DNA of 64,000 nucleotides from Syngnathus acus (taxonomy: Eukaryota > Chordata > Actinopteri > Syngnathiformes > Syngnathidae): positions 9,878,501 to 9,942,500 of the forward strand of contig NC_051101.1 of the NCBI RefSeq assembly GCF_901709675.1, in the 5' to 3' direction. The notes under the pieces were generated by a model. That model did not search any database. It was not told the origin of the DNA and saw only the letters and a list, made by a program, of their open reading frames with translations. Shown here piece after piece: positions 13,005 to 22,661 of this stretch. Position 1 is the first letter of the stretch; every line of letters starts with the position of its first letter. The position numbers were made by a program, and so were the translations under genes.

Positions 13005-14664
13005 CCTGATTCGAAAAAACCAAAATCAGTATTGCAACATGTCACGCTTTTGCTGCATTGGGAGCGAGTGCATTTAAGGACACGGATGTGCGACGGTGAA
13101 AATTGGCCCCGCTACTTTACCGGCTCGGCTTCCCGTATCTCTATGTTCCATCATTTGGTCACCGCCGCACAAACTTTAAAGCTTCAAAGCGAGGCGCATC
13201 ATTTACTATGATTTTCTTCTACGTCTTTGAAGAACTATAGCCATTATCTTGTGGAAAGAGAGGCAGGCCAACTTGTGTCAAAGCCAGAGCGTGATAATTA
13301 AGAGAAACCTTGACGTTAAGATTCATTCATAGAACACCTCCAAGACAATTTTCATCACTACGCTTTTTGCCAGACAATCTTGCTGCTATAAAGGGCGGCG
13401 GACGCAGAAAGCGGGAGAAGGATAGCTGACACTGGCACAATTGCACTGCATTTCTGCGTGATTTGACTGCGAACGTACGACACACTGGGAAATAAGGTAG
13501 AGGCGGTGGGGGAGCTGTAGAAATTCTTGGCGCGGAAATGCTGATGGAGGGTGGCTCGAGGGTAAGAGGCGAGCGATAGGGATTGCGAGTGTTGAGTGGT
13601 GGCGGGGTGGCAGGAGGGTCAGAGTAAGAATAGGATCAGGATAACAATCAGAAACAATAGATTGAAAGTCTTGCCCACCAATGCCATTGTATGTGTGTGG
13701 GGTTTTTTAGCCGCAAAGTTCAACAAGAGGTCAAATGTGACAAATCTCTGTCTTCCAATGCGTCAACAATTTTTTCTAGTGCGGCAAAACGACACATGGC
13801 TTTGCGTTGAAAATGCGTCAATGCGAGACGGGATTCACGGAACCAAAGATGGATGACGTTGCGGCAGCCACCGGTTTTGTTCCTTCCTGCTTGATTGTAT
13901 TAGACTGACTGACAGATCTTAATTGCACTCTGTCAAAATGCTGTCAAACATTTGCTGTCAGCTCTAATATGACCTTCCTAAAGTTTTGCTTTTTGGTGCC
14001 GAGAACAGTTGTAGGGACAGTGCCGTGCTACGTTCTAGCAGCTACAACAACAATCTAGCTAGCGCACAATAAAACATGTAGCCTGATTTGTTGTTGTTGT
14101 AATTAGAGGTGATATGAAGCTAAGGCTTGTGAAGGCTTAAGCATAGTCTTGTCTGGTTAGGATGCTCAGTAATTGCTAACTAACCCCCCACCCCCATCTT
14201 CATCTTCCAGACTGCGTGACCTTGAGGGTCTTCAAATACTGCTACCGCTAACAAAGTCCTCGCTGTCTCGCCTGGAGTAACAATGAGGCGCAGTCACCGG
14301 TAGAGGGCAGCAGATGGCTAGAAATACATGAGCATCCTATGAATGGACATGGAGTCCAACCTTTTAGTAGTACGTCAACTGCGTGAGAGTTGTAAATAGG
14401 TGGTTTATTCATTGTTGTTAAACATGTCACTCGGTGTGTAATTTATACCATTCTGGTTTTCCACTTAGTCATGTGACCCTGCAGCAAATGAAAGAATCAA
14501 ATCTGCCGCTTATGTTTGCCCACCCAGCTGACGTAGAGAGCAAATGGTTGCTTTCCAGAACGTGCCTTAAAGTAAATCGAATATTTGATCCGCTAAACGA
14601 AGATAGTTTAGCCTTTCTCCACTCTGAGCTCGTGTCCTGGGGGGGTGCAGTTCGACCGTCTGTG
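13005..14664. other. Region between putative promoter and let-7, no gene recognised
   Basis: Moderately GC-rich sequence with no supported coding exon. It would be the 5' part of a microRNA host transcript if the 13-kb promoter candidate is real. I looked for a miR-99/100-type hairpin here (expected upstream of let-7 in vertebrate clusters) and did not see one. Confidence 0.4.
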
Positions 14665-14752
14665 CTCTGCAGTGTGAGGTAGTTGGTTGTATTGTTTCGC
14701 ATAATAAACAGCACGGAGATAACGGTACAACCTTCTAGCTTTCCCTGCGGAG
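14665..14752 (+). ncRNA. let7: let-7 family microRNA precursor
   Basis: The 5' arm at 14675-14696 begins with the invariant let-7 seed TGAGGTAG and continues TTGGTTGTATTGTT. The 3' arm at 14723-14744 has the let-7* pattern GGTACAACCTTCTAGCTTTCC and pairs with the 5' arm across a ~26-nt loop. Flanking TGCAG and CTGCG extend the stem. The body differs from let-7a (TT where let-7a has TA after the seed, and TTG before the last TT), so I assign the family but not the paralogue. It lies on the same strand as mir-125a and spaca6, matching the LET7E position beside SPACA6 in human. A strong splice donor follows at 14791. Confidence 0.9.
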
Positions 14753-14798
14753 TCACTTCTTGCCACGTCTAATGTACCCCCGGCCGAGAGGTAAGTAT
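14753..14798 (+). other. Strong splice donor just downstream of let-7
   Basis: GAGAG|GTAAGTATG at 14786-14799 is close to the consensus donor, about 40 nt after the let-7 stem. With acceptor-like sites at 17473 and 17929 and another GTAAGT donor at 17691, all on the plus strand, it suggests that let-7 sits in an exon of a spliced host transcript. Inferred from splice-site strength only. Confidence 0.35.
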
Positions 14799-15978
14799 GT
14801 TGTTACTCTGCCAGCACATCGTCTTTTGGATAACGCCGTGACTCATTCAGTTGTAACCTTGCGTCTGTTATCCCCTCCGGGCTTAACGATAGCCGCTGCA
14901 CAGCCATCGAGAAGTAGTTTTCATTCTTTTTGTCATGAGCCTAGCAATTTGTCACAGTTGTTTTGCTTGGTGGCAGATTAGGCTTGAGGCCCGTCCCACT
15001 GCAGCACAAACATTTTGGAGAAAACAACCGAGAGCCTCCCACGTCCTAGCCGTGTACGTTATATGAATATTGTTGGTCCTAGGCTGTAAACTGTTTATTT
15101 TAACTATGTTATAGAAAGTAGCGTGGCCTTGTCAATGACTTTGTGCTTTCCTGCTGCCATGGTCGTTGACGTGGCTCCGCACAAGCCTTAGCGCCGTCCC
15201 CGGCAAAACCCTGCAGACTCTCCCTCTTGCTAATTTATTCTGGTTTTCAACCCAATAACCTTACCTCCTCCTCCTCCTCCCTCCTCCTATTTCCTCACTT
15301 TGTCAGCTTGCAGCGACTGTAGTGCATTATAGCCGTCTCTCCTCCCACCTCCCTGAAAAGGGGCATCGGTAAGAATAGTGCTGATTCGGCACCGCCGGTC
15401 GTCTTTATCATCCCTGCAGCATGCCGCCCTCCTGCCAGTGGAGACAGATGAACACCTGACAGTAGTGAGGCGTGTGGGCCAAGGATAATGAGCACGGCGG
15501 AGAGAGAGCAGCAACTCTAAACGTCTGGCTCATTGTCTAGCCGTCCGGCATTTAACGTCATTTATGTATTATTTTTCATTCATGCGCCTCGTGGAAGTTG
15601 GCACCCAGGAGTCCAGCGCAAACCGTCCTCCAATTTAAACCTCTGCTTCTCTTTTGCAAATGCCACCCTTGCGATGTTTTCCGCGACGGCTGTCTACGTT
15701 CTTGGGGGATAAAATGAGCGCGTCACCACCCTGAGACAGACAAGGCAGACACCATCCCAGACTGATGATGTCATCCCTGTGGAGCACTCCCAGTGCTTTG
15801 TCTTTCTCAGTGCCACTGCGGAGTGCAGCCGCAGGCGTGCACACACTCACAAATACACACCATGACACACACCTGGCTGTCACATTCTCTATGTGACCGG
15901 GAGTTATGCTCCGACCTCTGAGAATTGCCTTTGCACAAGGTTTTTGGGACAAAATGGCTCCCATGATAGCTGCAGTCT

Positions 15979-17300
15979 TGCAAAGAAGCCAATGTGGCAG
16001 GACACACACACACACACACAGACGCAGCGAGCAAACTCTGTCGTCTTTAATACGGGAGCTAATGACGTGTGCTGCTGCATGATCACATATTGCACAGAAC
16101 TCCAGTCAGCCCTTTGATCAGATTGAGATGAGCAGACATGTACCCAGACAGTAGCTTCACGGTGCGAGACTAAAGCTGAACGTAGATGAACTTGCATAGC
16201 ACGTAATATAGCATATAATATATATATGTAGGCTGCGTCATGAATATTCATCCGGCAGTATGCATGTGTAGATTTGTTTTCTGTCAGGCAGAGGAAAAAA
16301 GGGTTGGCATCATCGGCCTTGCATATTTATGAGATCCTGTCCTGGAGCATTTTTAACAGAGGTGAAGATGAGTTTGTCTTAATTGATTCCATTATGTGTT
16401 GGGGAAATTCTCGCTAAATCTTGTTTTGTTAGGGTTGGGTTTTTTTTTTTTGGTTTGGACCCCAAGAATCTACAGAGAAAAAGAGTTGAGAACAATTGCT
16501 ATTCTGCAAATCTTGGTTCAACATATTGAAAGTCTGCTCATGTTCTGGTCCGAACACTCTCAAGCTATTCATGATGCTTACGCAAAGTGTAGCATCTCAT
16601 CACACAACTAAACGATCCTATAAGAGGGTTAAAAAAAACCTGTCATTTTCCAGTTCGCCTGAAGGGTGTTTGATTCTTTTAACCTTCACGGTCAACAACT
16701 CTGATATTAGTGTCGTACTGAAACTACTCTAGACTTGAATGGGAAGCTTCACAAGAAAATGTTTTAAAAAAAAAAAAAATTGGCAAAAAGACAAAAGTGA
16801 GCAGAACATTTTTCACTCGCACTTTCATCTTCACCAAACTGGTTGCTGATGATGTGTGTTGACCGACATTAGCACCATGGAGTCGCTAAAGCATGACGTA
16901 ATGACATCACGATTGGCGTGCAAGCGGCAGCAAATATCCGCCCTGAAGGTTCTCTCGCGCTTGGTATTTTTCTCTCAATTTTCATACTATTAGAGGATTC
17001 TGACCCTCCCCCTTCATCCCTACTTTCTAGCTAGCGGCTTTGCAACCAATCCCCCCCCATCGTTCTCTCACACGTGCATGCGCACTCTCGCATAGTCTCA
17101 CGCAAATACACACATCCGTGCACTCGTTGCACTCTTTCCCGCCCTCCGTCTCTCTTGTCTCACGCGCGCACGCGCAAACACATGGGAGTCGCTCACTGAC
17201 TGGTGTGCGCAGACGTGCGGTTGAGAGAACAGAAGGGGGGTGACACACAGAGAGAGAGAGAGAGAGAGAGAGTGAAAAAGGAGGAGGGGAGAAGTCGTGT
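15979..17300. other. Region with short CA and GA/CT microsatellites, no gene recognised
   Basis: CA tract at about 16003-16021 and a GA tract at 17249-17272. Sequence from about 16.9 to 18.7 kb is relatively rich in CG dinucleotides compared with the AT-rich flanks, as in a CpG-island-like segment. No coding exon is recognised. Confidence 0.4.
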
Positions 17301-17473
17301 GATGCAAAGAGGCGCGTGGCGGCGGCTAAATGCAACACGGAGGGGAAATGATTTTGCGCGCGTGTGCGTGCATGTGTGTGTCGCCTCCAAGTGTTGAATG
17401 TCCTGTGTGATGAATAGTTTGCTGGTGTTTAAGTAAGCGTGATGTCTTTGTCATTTGCTTTTTTTTTTTGCAG

Positions 17474-17690
17474 CCGCAGCAGCATTGTGGCGGCAGCCCT
17501 GCTGAGACAAAAGGTTGCAGTGGTGCATGGATGTTTGTCAGGTAGGCAGACGCACAACAGCCCAACACTGCAAACGCAATCAATATTCCCTTCCCGTGAG
17601 CTACCTGCCGCTGGGCTCGCCATCTGGCGTAGAGCAGCGGGAAAGAGGAGGCACGCTCGCAACCTGCGAGGAAAAAGTCCCGCCGGAGGG
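17474..17690 (+). other. Candidate non-coding exon of the microRNA host transcript
   Basis: It is bounded by a polypyrimidine tract plus TTTGCAG acceptor (ends 17473) and a GTAAGT donor (17691). The interior is GC-rich with no convincing protein. A second exon-like start follows at 17930 (acceptor CTTCCTTCCCAG), ending perhaps at a weak GACAG|GTTGG donor near 17988. Both lie between let-7 and mir-125a on the same strand, so they fit a pri-miRNA host RNA. Confidence 0.33.
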
Positions 17691-18729
17691 TAAGTCGCTC
17701 TTTGTTTACGGTGGTGCATCTTTTTGAACATCATTTGTCAATGTGATTGGAAACGCCGCGCGGCTTACAACCCGTCGAATCCGACACGCGAAGCAAGCGC
17801 CATCGAAAAGGCGCCCCCGCTAATGTTGCAAAACGTACGTCGTGTCACTTTTTTTGTCGCCCGCTCGTTCTTGTTGAGATCTCCGTGAATATGAACAAAG
17901 TCACTGACGCGGTTGGTCTTCCTTCCCAGATGTGACACAGCTGCCTCGACTGCTCCCTCCAACATGAAGGAAGGCGCAGAAGGATGACAGGTTGGTTACG
18001 GTCAGGCCCGCCAAGACCACCTGTACGCATGAACACAAGCGTGCATTGCCATGTCAAGCATTTCATGTTATGACATCAGACGTACGCCAATTAAATGTGT
18101 GTGTGCCTTGCACACAGCCGTCGCCCCGTTTTCTGCTTTGAGCGGGGCGCCGGTCTGTCATATTCTTAATTGGACTGGCTCAGACTCAGGCGCATGTTTG
18201 AGATGACTTGAACGGTAAATCCTTCATCTTAAATGTTGTTTTTATTTTCTTAGCAGACAGCTGCGGAGCCATTGACGCAATGTGTATTTTTTGATAAGGT
18301 AAGGGTGATGTCGTCAGCTTTTTTTTTTTTTCTGTCACCATTTAGATCACATTTCACCTCACTTGAATGTCTATTAGACGCCGCTATATGTCAATAAAAT
18401 AACATTTTATTCTCCGGCTTGCATCTCCTCTAATATTCACGTGCCATGGTTTGTATTAGCCGTTCATCAAATGGCCCGGCGGCCAGCAAAATGGACACCA
18501 AGACGACGGACACGATCATACCGAGATCGCTGTCTTAGTGTTTCAACTGAGGCGACGTGAGCTGCAGGGAACAACCAAGAGACGGGTCGGTCGGTGCCGC
18601 AGCATCCGAAAAGTGAGATGAGGTCACGTCTTTGTCTCGGCGCTGCGGCCATCGTTAGTCTTTCCCCCTTTTCCTGTCGTCGGCATCAACAGTGGCTGTT
18701 TTTTTTTTTTTTTTTTAATTTGCCAGTAT

Positions 18730-18810
18730 GCCCCTCTGTCCCTGAGACCCTTAACCTGTGAGGTCAAAGCAGGTCACAGGTGAGGTCCTCGGAACAGGGC
18801 TGCATTCAGT
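18730..18810 (+). ncRNA. mir125a: mir-125a microRNA precursor
   Basis: The 5' arm at 18739-18761 carries the miR-125 sequence TCCCTGAGACCC followed by TTAACCTGTGA, which is the miR-125a form (miR-125b has TAACTTGTGA). The 3' arm from 18776 reads ACAGGTGAGGTCCTCGGAAC, the miR-125a-3p pattern, and pairs back on the 5' arm across a short loop (GGTCAAAGCAGGTC). miR-125 is the vertebrate lin-4 homologue, normally clustered with miR-99/100 and let-7. It lies 4 kb downstream of the let-7 hairpin and 3.9 kb upstream of spaca6, same strand, as MIR125A does with SPACA6 in human. Confidence 0.95.
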
Positions 18811-19710
18811 TTCAACGCTCCTTTCAAAGCTGCATTGTCGTATGAGATCCAATGTTTGTAGAGTCTCTTGATTTTAGAAAATGTCACATTAGAAACTCCT
18901 GCAATCAAAAACCTCACAGAGTGAGCCCAAATCACGACTGGGGAACCTTTTTCCAATCAAGGACCGTTTATGACGTCTTCCAAAGGTTTTTGATCGAAAA
19001 AAGCGTCCCATGGGATCTCAGCCATGTGTTCGTCCTACACTTTTTGAGTGTCTGGCGGCCAAGTTTGGATCGCACGGTAAAGGCCAGACAAAGGTTGTCA
19101 GGGGGGGCGACTCAGTTGGCTGGCTTTGTGACATACACCCTAAGCAGGGCCAAGGAAGACCGCCAGGAGTCGCGACCCCGCCAGTTTTGTCGTCATGGTG
19201 CACTTTTATCCATTTGTACGTTTTGCTCTGTTGTCAATAAAAAAATGACAAGTTGTGATGCAAACATTTATTCATGTTGTCTTGTTTTAAAACTTTTTTT
19301 TGTGACCATCAGGGACAAAAGTAGCGGAATCCACAAGACAAAAATGCTTCTTGCCATTATATATATATTTTTTTCAATGTCAGCATTTCCCCTCCCCGTT
19401 TTAAGACACGTCTACTAAAAATGTTGAAGGAATCTTCATTTATTATTACGGTTTATGTTGTTTTGCTACATTTCTACATACCAATCCTAATTTTCTCTAA
19501 ATCTCCAGCTTCACTATATTGTTAAATGGCTGCAATGTTTAACTTATATAAAATGTGTTTGTTCAGATATACCTGCAGTTGAGTAAATAAACACTTCCAA
19601 ACGCTGTTGTACAAAAATCACTCGTTGTTAGAAATGTATGAATGTGCACATTTTTAAGTGTTGCAGGACATTACGAGATTCAATCAAAGTGCCCTTGGCA
19701 GTGCACACAT

Positions 19711-19713
<3 letters not shown>
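18811..19713. other. Intergenic, degenerate repeat material
   Basis: No gene recognised. The open frame at 18852-19418 (188 codons) has no domain or splice context. Bases about 19080-19190 resemble, in inverted orientation, the interspersed repeat that elsewhere carries ACCCTGGATT/CAGGGTGTA-type motifs. Confidence 0.4.

Positions 19714-19790
<77 letters not shown>
19714..19790. repeat. (CT)n dinucleotide microsatellite
   Basis: About 38 uninterrupted CT units. Spurious Ser-Leu open frames across it are artefacts. Confidence 0.97.
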
Positions 19791-19795
<5 letters not shown>

Positions 19796-20625
19796 TACAC
19801 TACACACTTGGGATTTTCCCTATAGGTTTGCAAACTTTGGCAGTCCAACAGCCGACTTTTGTCTCATATTGATTGGCTTGTCTGCAGCGAGACAGATGAA
19901 CGCATTAGTAGCGCGTTCACCCTGCCACTGGAAATATATTAAGTTGGTGTATTAGGCGCCCTGTCTGGTTGCCATGGCGACACACCATCGTGAGGCGGGA
20001 GGATGGTAGACAAGTGGGGGATACAGGATGTGATGAGGCGTGCGGCGTGATTTGTAGTCCCGCCGGCTCACTCGCTCTCCCCCTTTTTTCACTTGTGGCC
20101 TCGCTCACCTCTTCCTCTTGCCTCCCTGTTGTCCCTTTCCTTGCCTGTACGCCTTTCATTTTACCTCATTTGCTCGCTGCCACCAAGAACGTGCTTGGAT
20201 TTCTCTGATCCTCCTGGAAGACCCGTTAAACATCATGGCCTTATTTATTTCTTTTGAAGCCTTCTTACCGACATGCTTCCTACTTCATCCACGTCATATA
20301 CATCACATTACCCCCCCCCCCCCCACACCCGCCCGCCCTTTGTAGAAAGCCATCTTCAGCTCCAGCTCTCTGCTCTGCAGTAAAACTGGTGCATTGAGGT
20401 ATACCGGAGAAGACAAAAGACGCAAGGGACGCGTCGGGAATGCACCCTTTGTAATTACCCATGTGGAGCCACACTTTATTAAGCGAAAAAATACGCCGAC
20501 TTTTAAAAGATTACACTCGATGAGGGGAGGAAAATCAAAGTGGGCTTGCTTATTTGTGAGAAGCAGGATAATGCCATTTGTCATGTAAGAAGAAGAAAAA
20601 AATGAATAAATTGGCCAACTGAACT

Positions 20626-21853
20626 GTCCCTTTGTCAGGCTGTTTCTCTTTGTCGCTTCTCAAATTGCAGATGAATGCAACCCTGTACTTGACTGAAGTT
20701 GTGTTTATGTCAGGGTTCGGGAGGTTTTTCTCTTTTCCACAGGGGGCAGCCGTGAGCAGAGTGGCGGAGGACCTACAGGTGTGACTGGTCCCAACAGGTA
20801 TGGCTGATCAGGTTCGTTAGGGGAAGGCTTTTAAGGAGCGTGCTGCCATCGGCTCCTCTCCTGAGTGTCTGCCTATGTGATCTCCTCTACGGCTGTTCCT
20901 CTAGCAATTATCCAAGTCAACCCTACTCGAACTCTGACTCTTTGTTGTTCCCTTCCACCCCTTGGGTCCCCCACCACGGACCTCCGACCGGCTCCACTCT
21001 GCTCAGACCGAACCGGTCACGCTCCACCATCACAGCTCCAATTCTGTACCCCTGGCTCGGACCCCCAGCGCTATTGCTTCCCTCACTCCCTTCAATAAAA
21101 ACTCCACATCCATCTGGGACTCCTGATTGGTTTCTGCATGTGGGTCAAACAACTCTCTTAAACCATGACAGAAAGCAGATCAAATGTGGCTGACTAAGTA
21201 AGTACAGACTCAGAGCAGGTTGCATTTGTTTAACTGAAGAGAGAGCAACAGCTATGTGTACATTTTTATTAGTTTATACAGACTTACATACTTTCATATC
21301 AATGTGTAAATGAATATATGATATTTTCACCATGCATCACAGTTTCACATCCGCAGTGCTGCGTTACTCTTTATGACCACTAGAGTGCAGCCTTGTGTCT
21401 CGAAACCTATCAATTGGTGACTTGACAAATAAAAGCAAGAATTTTAAAATAGTAATTATTGGCACTGCTTCATATTTGAGTAATTGGTGTGTTTTTTTAT
21501 TTGCACCTCTTAGCTTCATGTTCCTTCTTTTTTTCAATTATTTGCACGGAGGTTTTTATGCGGTTGTGTTGAGCTGAATCTCCGGAGCCCCTTCCTGTTA
21601 TTAACTGTAACCTTGATTGCATTAGAGTCCTTAAACAAGCACTTAATTTTCTCTAAGCGTCACAGGTTGTGCGGTTCATTTATCTGTGTATTTATTTGCT
21701 CGTTTTCCATGCTGTGCATCACCTTGCTCAATTGATTTCCCCTGTTGGCATGGCATTTGCGCTGCTCCAACAAGCGAGCGAGTAACAATCAACCTGGGAC
21801 AATTGTGATTTAAACACATTTTTCAGTGTTAGACGCAGCGTTAGCAATTCAAG
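20626..21853 (+). repeat. Dispersed duplication, copy B (pairs with 946-4240)
   Basis: Blocks 20626-20707 plus 21171-21236, then about 21332-21853, match copy A in the same order and strand. The 2.3-kb centre of copy A is absent. A 463-bp LTR interrupts the first block (20708-21170). The copy ends about 0.8 kb before the spaca6 start codon. Confidence 0.7.
20708..21170 (+). mobile_element. Solo LTR inserted in duplication copy B
   Basis: It begins TGTCAGGG and ends CCATGACA (TG...CA inverted ends), contains a TTTTAAGG promoter-like box and a TTCAATAAAAAC polyadenylation signal near 21092-21103, and interrupts a sequence that is continuous in copy A at about 1072. Its general layout resembles the LTR at 44202-44596. 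No matching 5-bp target duplication is visible (left GTTTA, right GAAAG), so the edges or the site have diverged. No internal retroviral genes accompany it. Confidence 0.6.
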
Positions 21854-22560
21854 CAAGCATCGTTCCACTTTTTGCAACCCAGGGTTGACAACGGAAAGGC
21901 TTTAAAAAAAAAAAAGTTAGTTTGCTGTAATGCCCGTAACAAAACGTTTCACCTGTATGAAAATCAAATTGTGCAAGTTATTATATACTTGAATGAATAA
22001 ATACATTATAAATAAATCAAATGCATGTAAGGGACTTATTTTTTTTCTTTAGCAAGTTTGGCTTCAATCATGTCATCAACCCGTTGACGGTCAATGTAAC
22101 ATTTTTCAAAGGAATACACTGACAATAACTTGTTACACGTACATGACATCCATGATGGATGTCTTTGAATATTTCATTGAATCGTTGATATAAATATGTG
22201 CAATTGTGGAGATAATTATGTAACAAAAATGCATGTGCTGTGACATTGTTTTATTAATAAGGAATTAAAACAAAACAAAGTCGCTAAGAGTAAAAGACAA
22301 TGGACTGTAGACTTTTCATTCAAGGTTTAATAATATTATTGGACCTTGAATGAAAAATAAAGCACAAGGTACTGCCGCTTACAAATGCTTTTACGAAATA
22401 TTTTTGTATAGATTAAATCCTACAAGAAATTTGAGGGGTGGGGATTAGTGACGTAAGATTTCCCCCAAAGGTCAAAGAAAACTATTATAAGTATTATACT
22501 TTATACTAAGAAAACGATTATATAGTATTATACTTTATACTATCTATTGATTCAAACGTG
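21854..22560. other. AT-rich spacer upstream of spaca6, with a perfect 14-bp hairpin
   Basis: No gene recognised. TTTTCATTCAAGGT (22313-22326) and ACCTTGAATGAAAA (22343-22356) form a perfect inverted repeat around a 16-nt AT-rich loop. A short tandem duplication containing AGTATTATACTTTATACTA lies at about 22493-22545. Confidence 0.5.
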
Positions 22561-22568
22561 TGACGAAG

Positions 22569-22593
22569 TGACGTCACGGTGACGTCACATTGG
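22569..22593 (+). promoter_or_regulatory. spaca6 proximal promoter: two CREs plus inverted CCAAT box
   Basis: Two perfect palindromic cAMP-response elements, TGACGTCA at 22569-22576 and 22580-22587, are spaced 11 bp start to start, about one helical turn. They are followed at once by ATTGG (inverted CCAAT). The start codon of spaca6 is 75 bp further on. CRE-driven transcription by CREM is a known route for post-meiotic sperm genes; its use here is inferred. Confidence 0.6.
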
Positions 22594-22661
22594 AGTTAAC
22601 GTGCGTAAAAGTCTCCTTTTATTGGATTTGCCCAAATTTTCATGCACAAGAATATTATAAA

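Noticed and set aside
17768-17790. Sequence AACCCGTCGAATCCGA resembling the start of miR-99/100
   Set aside because: The seed differs (CGTCGA instead of CGTAGA) and no complementary 3' arm follows; the nearby GGCGCC-type stem is a different local hairpin.
18852-19418. 188-codon plus-strand open frame after mir-125a
   Set aside because: No domain, no splice context, and part of it overlaps a degenerate interspersed repeat.
20840-21193. 117-codon Pro/Ser-rich open frame
   Set aside because: Entirely within the LTR at 20708-21170 plus flank.
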